The notes under the pieces are model-generated. The model ran no database searches. It had not been told where the DNA came from and saw nothing but the letters and a program-made list of their open reading frames with translations. Position numbers and translations under genes: made by a program. This document shows positions 61,019-64,000 of a stretch of 64,000 nucleotides of DNA, one piece after another (the first letter of the stretch is position 1; each line of letters begins with the position of its first letter). Source of the stretch: Thermodesulfatator indicus DSM 15286 (GTDB lineage: Bacteria; Desulfobacterota; Thermodesulfobacteria; Thermodesulfobacteriales; Thermodesulfatatoraceae); contig NC_015681.1 in NCBI RefSeq assembly GCF_000217795.1, positions 248,001-312,000 of the forward strand, in the 5' to 3' direction.

Positions 61019-61669
61019 TTAATGGTGATCTTTTAAATATTTACGTCCGGAAAAAATACTAGAAATAATACCTTCGTCGCCAAAAATGTCATTCCAAACT
61101 ACTAGATATATATGCACCATACAAAAGATAGCAAAAATCCAGAACAAAAAGTAATGCCATAGACGAGCTACCTGTTGATTGCCGAAAATAGCAGTACCTA
61201 TGGCGTAAATAATCCCATTTTCAGGATACATTAAATAAAGTCCTGTCAAAATCATAATTATACCGAGAAACACCATTCCCATATATGCAGTTCCAGCTAG
61301 AGGGTTGTGACCACCATGACCAACATGTTCATCGGTGAGATATAAATAGTGTTTAATGGTGATAAAAAGGCCTCTGATATTACGAGGAGTAACGGGAATA
61401 AAATCTGTAAAGCGTTCATATTTATTTCCAAAAATAAACAAGTACAGCCTCACCATAATAGCGGCAATAAAAATATAACCTGCTAGGAAATGTATATAAC
61501 GCATTTCAGCCATAATAAAGTTGGTATTGATCCCTTCCCAGACCCCCAGGACAAAAGGATCTCGGATATAGTAACCAGTAATACAAAGGGTTACGATCGA
61601 AAGGGCAAAGGCCCAGTGATATAACCTCATTAAAACGCTCCAAACTTTAACGCGTCTGTAACCGCCCAT
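61019..61669 (-). CDS. NiFe-hydrogenase b-type cytochrome subunit
   Basis: I choose the ATG at 61669, which has AGGAGG 6 bases upstream; the open frame begins earlier at 61711. The 216-residue protein has four to five membrane helices and His residues in the places expected for haem b ('LYHWAFALS', 'RYIHFLAGYIF', 'WHYFLFWIFAIFCMVHIYLV'). It links the periplasm-facing hydrogenase to the quinone pool. It follows the large subunit by about 45 bases, so small-large-cytochrome form one operon. HyaC/HydC-type naming is possible. Confidence 0.9.
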   Translation of the reverse strand: MGGYRRVKVWSVLMRLYHWAFALSIVTLCITGYYIRDPFVLGVWEGINTNFIMAEMRYIHFLAGYIFIAAIMVRLYLFIFGNKYERFTDFIPVTPRNIRGLFITIKHYLYLTDEHVGHGGHNPLAGTAYMGMVFLGIIMILTGLYLMYPENGIIYAIGTAIFGNQQVARLWHYFLFWIFAIFCMVHIYLVVWNDIFGDEGIISSIFSGRKYLKDHH

Positions 61670-61713
61670 ACTTACCTCCTTATTAAAAAGAGGCCGGAGC
61701 CCCGGCCCCAATT

Positions 61714-63414
61714 TTATAAAGCTTTGACCTTAATAAGCTCCTCTCTTTCAGGATTCAAAACATGTACGGCGCAAGCAATACAAGGATCAAAGGAATGAAT
61801 AGTCCTTAAGGCCTCAAGCGGTTTTTCTGGATCAGCCACGGGATTACCTACTAACGCCGCCTCATAGGGCCCCATACGCCCTTTATCATCACGTGGACTC
61901 ATATTCCAAGTAGAAGGAACCACACACTGGTAATTTTCTATACGTCCGTCACGAATTACCACCCAGTGAGAAAGGGTACCGCGAGGGGCTTCATGAAAGC
62001 CTACGCCTTTTATAACTCCCTTAGGAAACTTAGGCGGGACATAAACTTCCAGATCTCCGCGACCAATATTTTGGGTCAAAAGGTTAAGATGTTTGGGACC
62101 AAGCTCGGCCAGCATAGCTGCTCTTATAGCCCGTGCCAAATGTCTTCCAGGAGTGGAGTGAAAAGCCTCAAGAGGTACCGGACCACCTACCAAAGAAGAA
62201 AGTTTTTCTACAGCGTAATCTACCCATTTTTTAGTAAGCTCGTGACCCAAGGCGTAACCAACAAGCACCTGAGCCAGAGGGCCTACCTGCATAACTTCAC
62301 CTTTAAAACGCGGAGCTTTAGACCAAGAATACTTACCATCAGGCTGAAAGTCAGTGTAATGCGGAACAGTCTCTTCTTCCCAAGGATGCTTGGTCCAATC
62401 ACCTTCGTACCAGGAGTGTGCGATACACTCGGCTACGTTTTCACGGAAATAAGGATCTTTGAAGCTCTTAATCGGTTTTACGCCGGCCAGGTTACCATTG
62501 AATATAGTTCCACCAGGAAGGTCAAAGGTTTCTCCTTTAGTGTCAAGAGGAAGATCAGGCACAGCCAGATAGTTCTTAACACCAGCCCCGTATTGAAGCC
62601 AATCTTTATAAAGGGCACCTACAGCGATTACATCAGGGAGATAAACCTGATGGACAAATTTCTTTACTTCTTCAAAAAGCTTTTGGGCAAAAAGAATCCT
62701 TTCCATATTAAGGGTGGCTTCGTTATCAGGATTAATGGCTAATGCCACTCCTCCTACTACTACTGTCTGGATATGCGGACTTTTACCGCCAAAAATAGCT
62801 ACTATCTGGTTAGCTTTATATTGGTACTCAAGGGCCTCAAGATAATGAGAAACCGCCATTAAGTTTACTTCTGGCGGAAGCTTCATGGCCGGATGGCCCC
62901 AGTAGCCATTTTCAAAGGGACCAAGCTGGCCACTGGCCACAAAGGCCTTTAATTTTTCCTGCACTTCACGAAAACGATTGACATTATTTCCTGGCCAGGG
63001 AGAAATGCTTTGGGCTAAATCTGCGGCCTTTTTGGGATCTGCCTCTAGAGCAGAAACCACATCTACCCAATCAAGAGCAGATAGGTGATAGAAATGGACG
63101 ATGTGGTCGTGCAAAGAGTGGGCCGCCATGATTACATTTCGCACATACTGAGCATTGATAGGAATTTCGAGATTTAGAGCGTCTTCCACGGCCCTTACCG
63201 AAGCTAGAGCGTGAACCGTGGTACAAACTCCACAAATACGTTGGACAAAAGCCCAGGCATCTTTGGGATCTTTGCCTTTTACTATGAGTTCTATTCCACG
63301 CCACATCTGGCCAGAAGACCAGGCGTTAGTAATCTGGCCTCCATCTACTTCTATATCAATACGTAAATGGCCTTCAATTCTGGTTACGGGGTCAATGGTA
63401 ACTTTATGGGCCAT
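61714..63414 (-). CDS. NiFe-hydrogenase large subunit
   Basis: The 566-residue protein has both nickel-ligand motifs: 'RICGVCTTVHALASVRAVEDAL' near residue 60 and 'DPCIACAVH' at 543-551. Fifteen residues follow the last His and would be cut off by a maturation protease. All four nickel ligands are cysteine, so it is not a NiFeSe enzyme. The sequence fits group 1 uptake hydrogenases, which oxidise H2 outside the cytoplasmic membrane. It lies 3 bases after the small subunit and before the cytochrome b gene. Confidence 0.96.
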   Translation of the reverse strand: MAHKVTIDPVTRIEGHLRIDIEVDGGQITNAWSSGQMWRGIELIVKGKDPKDAWAFVQRICGVCTTVHALASVRAVEDALNLEIPINAQYVRNVIMAAHSLHDHIVHFYHLSALDWVDVVSALEADPKKAADLAQSISPWPGNNVNRFREVQEKLKAFVASGQLGPFENGYWGHPAMKLPPEVNLMAVSHYLEALEYQYKANQIVAIFGGKSPHIQTVVVGGVALAINPDNEATLNMERILFAQKLFEEVKKFVHQVYLPDVIAVGALYKDWLQYGAGVKNYLAVPDLPLDTKGETFDLPGGTIFNGNLAGVKPIKSFKDPYFRENVAECIAHSWYEGDWTKHPWEEETVPHYTDFQPDGKYSWSKAPRFKGEVMQVGPLAQVLVGYALGHELTKKWVDYAVEKLSSLVGGPVPLEAFHSTPGRHLARAIRAAMLAELGPKHLNLLTQNIGRGDLEVYVPPKFPKGVIKGVGFHEAPRGTLSHWVVIRDGRIENYQCVVPSTWNMSPRDDKGRMGPYEAALVGNPVADPEKPLEALRTIHSFDPCIACAVHVLNPEREELIKVKAL

Positions 63415-63417
63415 ACT

Positions 63418-64000
63418 TTATTCCTCCTCTTTTTCTTTTGTTACTACTTTTTTAACTACACCGGCCGCAGCGTGGACGGCAATACCTGCGGCAGCTGCTC
63501 CAAGGGCAAATTTACCAATACGTTCGGCCTGACCAACAATACCCATACCAGAAGGCACTTCGGTACCAGGCACATGCTCATAGAACGGAATCATGGTATC
63601 CCAGCAGTCTGGCTCTGTACAACCAATACAGCCATGACCAGCTGATACCGGCCAAACCCCAGCATCACAGAAACGGATTACCGGACAATTAGCATAGGTT
63701 ACAGGGCCTTTGCACCCGACCTTATAAAGACAATAGCCTTTCTTGTGGCCTTCATCGCCAAATTGCTCCACAAAGCGGCCTTCATCAAAGTGAGGACGGC
63801 GCTCACAATGATCATGAATTTTTCGCCCATAGGCAAATTTAGGACGCTTAAGATAATCAACCTCTGGGAGTTTATTGAAAGTAAGAATGTAAGCAATAGT
63901 GGCCAACAAATTATAACCATTTGGAGGACACCCAGGAACATTGATCAAAGGTTTGTCCTTAACTACATCAGATACTCCTACCACACCAGTAGGATTGGGC
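63418..64000 (-). CDS. NiFe-hydrogenase small subunit (5' end outside window)
   Basis: The C-terminal 194 residues are present; the gene continues beyond 64000. Visible are 'NPTGVVGVSDVVKDKPLINVPGCPPNGYN', 'HFDEGRFVEQFGDEGHKKGYCLYKVGCKGP' and 'GHGCIGCTEPDCWD' (each in outline), which supply ligands for the iron-sulfur clusters. The tail has a short hydrophobic helix ('FALGAAAAGIAVHAAAGVV') and a charged end, fitting a membrane anchor next to the cytochrome. An extra Cys stands in 'EPDCWD', where a Phe or similar is usual. Tat signal and N-terminal domain cannot be seen. Confidence 0.95.
   Translation of the reverse strand, partial: PNPTGVVGVSDVVKDKPLINVPGCPPNGYNLLATIAYILTFNKLPEVDYLKRPKFAYGRKIHDHCERRPHFDEGRFVEQFGDEGHKKGYCLYKVGCKGPVTYANCPVIRFCDAGVWPVSAGHGCIGCTEPDCWDTMIPFYEHVPGTEVPSGMGIVGQAERIGKFALGAAAAGIAVHAAAGVVKKVVTKEKEEE

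Noticed and set aside
61966-62742. 258-codon plus-strand open frame opposite the hydrogenase large subunit
   Set aside because: Antisense to a clear hydrogenase gene and without recognisable domains.

Overview
The window suggests a thermophilic, anaerobic sulfate-reducing bacterium of the Thermodesulfobacteria or a close deltaproteobacterial relative. The evidence is an aprBA-qmoABC locus, a membrane-linked NiFe hydrogenase, and proteins rich in Lys and Glu from fairly AT-rich DNA. The genus is inference. No rRNA genes, CRISPR arrays, transposase genes or prophage were seen.

Layout, left to right. 184-2395 (minus): a three-gene module of a heme-binding HAMP sensor and two Roadblock/DUF4388-like proteins. 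2452-6767 (minus): rtcB, a HIT protein, a small secreted protein and rnr. 7163-8550 (plus): a frameshifted DASS anion transporter, then a promoter-hairpin locus with no gene. 8932-12538 (minus): a branched-chain amino acid type ABC transporter lacking its two ATPases, then def. 12617-17361 (plus): a small phosphatase-like gene, then a leuB-like dehydrogenase, a ThiC-family enzyme (possibly a benzimidazole synthase) and a SWIM zinc-finger protein. 17371-26959 (minus): hybrid histidine kinase, nagZ, a PpiD-like chaperone, carB and an AAA-ATPase/nuclease-like protein. 27107-33151: plsC (plus), then mpl, nfi, ispD, a D-lactate dehydrogenase-like gene, an HD protein and ddl (minus).

33272-38743: tRNA-Pro, a large AsmA-like protein and a stand-alone LigD-type phosphoesterase (plus), then diguanylate cyclase and MinD/FlhG-like ATPase (minus). 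39269-52546 (minus) is the classic translation/transcription cluster: tRNA-Tyr, tRNA-Gly, tRNA-Thr, tuf, rpmG, tRNA-Trp, secE, nusG, rplK, rplA, rplJ, rplL, rpoB, rpoC. It carries an L10 leader and intercistronic hairpins. 52621-60016 (minus) holds aprB-aprA-qmoA-qmoB-qmoC, which reduces APS to sulfite with electrons from menaquinol. 60295-60888 (plus) is a mobA-like gene. 61019-64000 (minus) is the NiFe hydrogenase small-large-cytochrome b operon, whose 5' end runs off the window.

Most genes are conserved housekeeping or energy genes. Points worth a second look are: a four-cysteine insertion in EF-Tu; the promoter, overlapping dyads and possible leader ORF before aprB; a promoter/terminator overlap between qmoC and tRNA-Tyr; the ThiC-family enzyme; the ATPase-less liv locus; a family of degenerate intergenic repeats; and a promoter-hairpin locus that may encode a short RNA. 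I did not find a clearly new multi-gene system.
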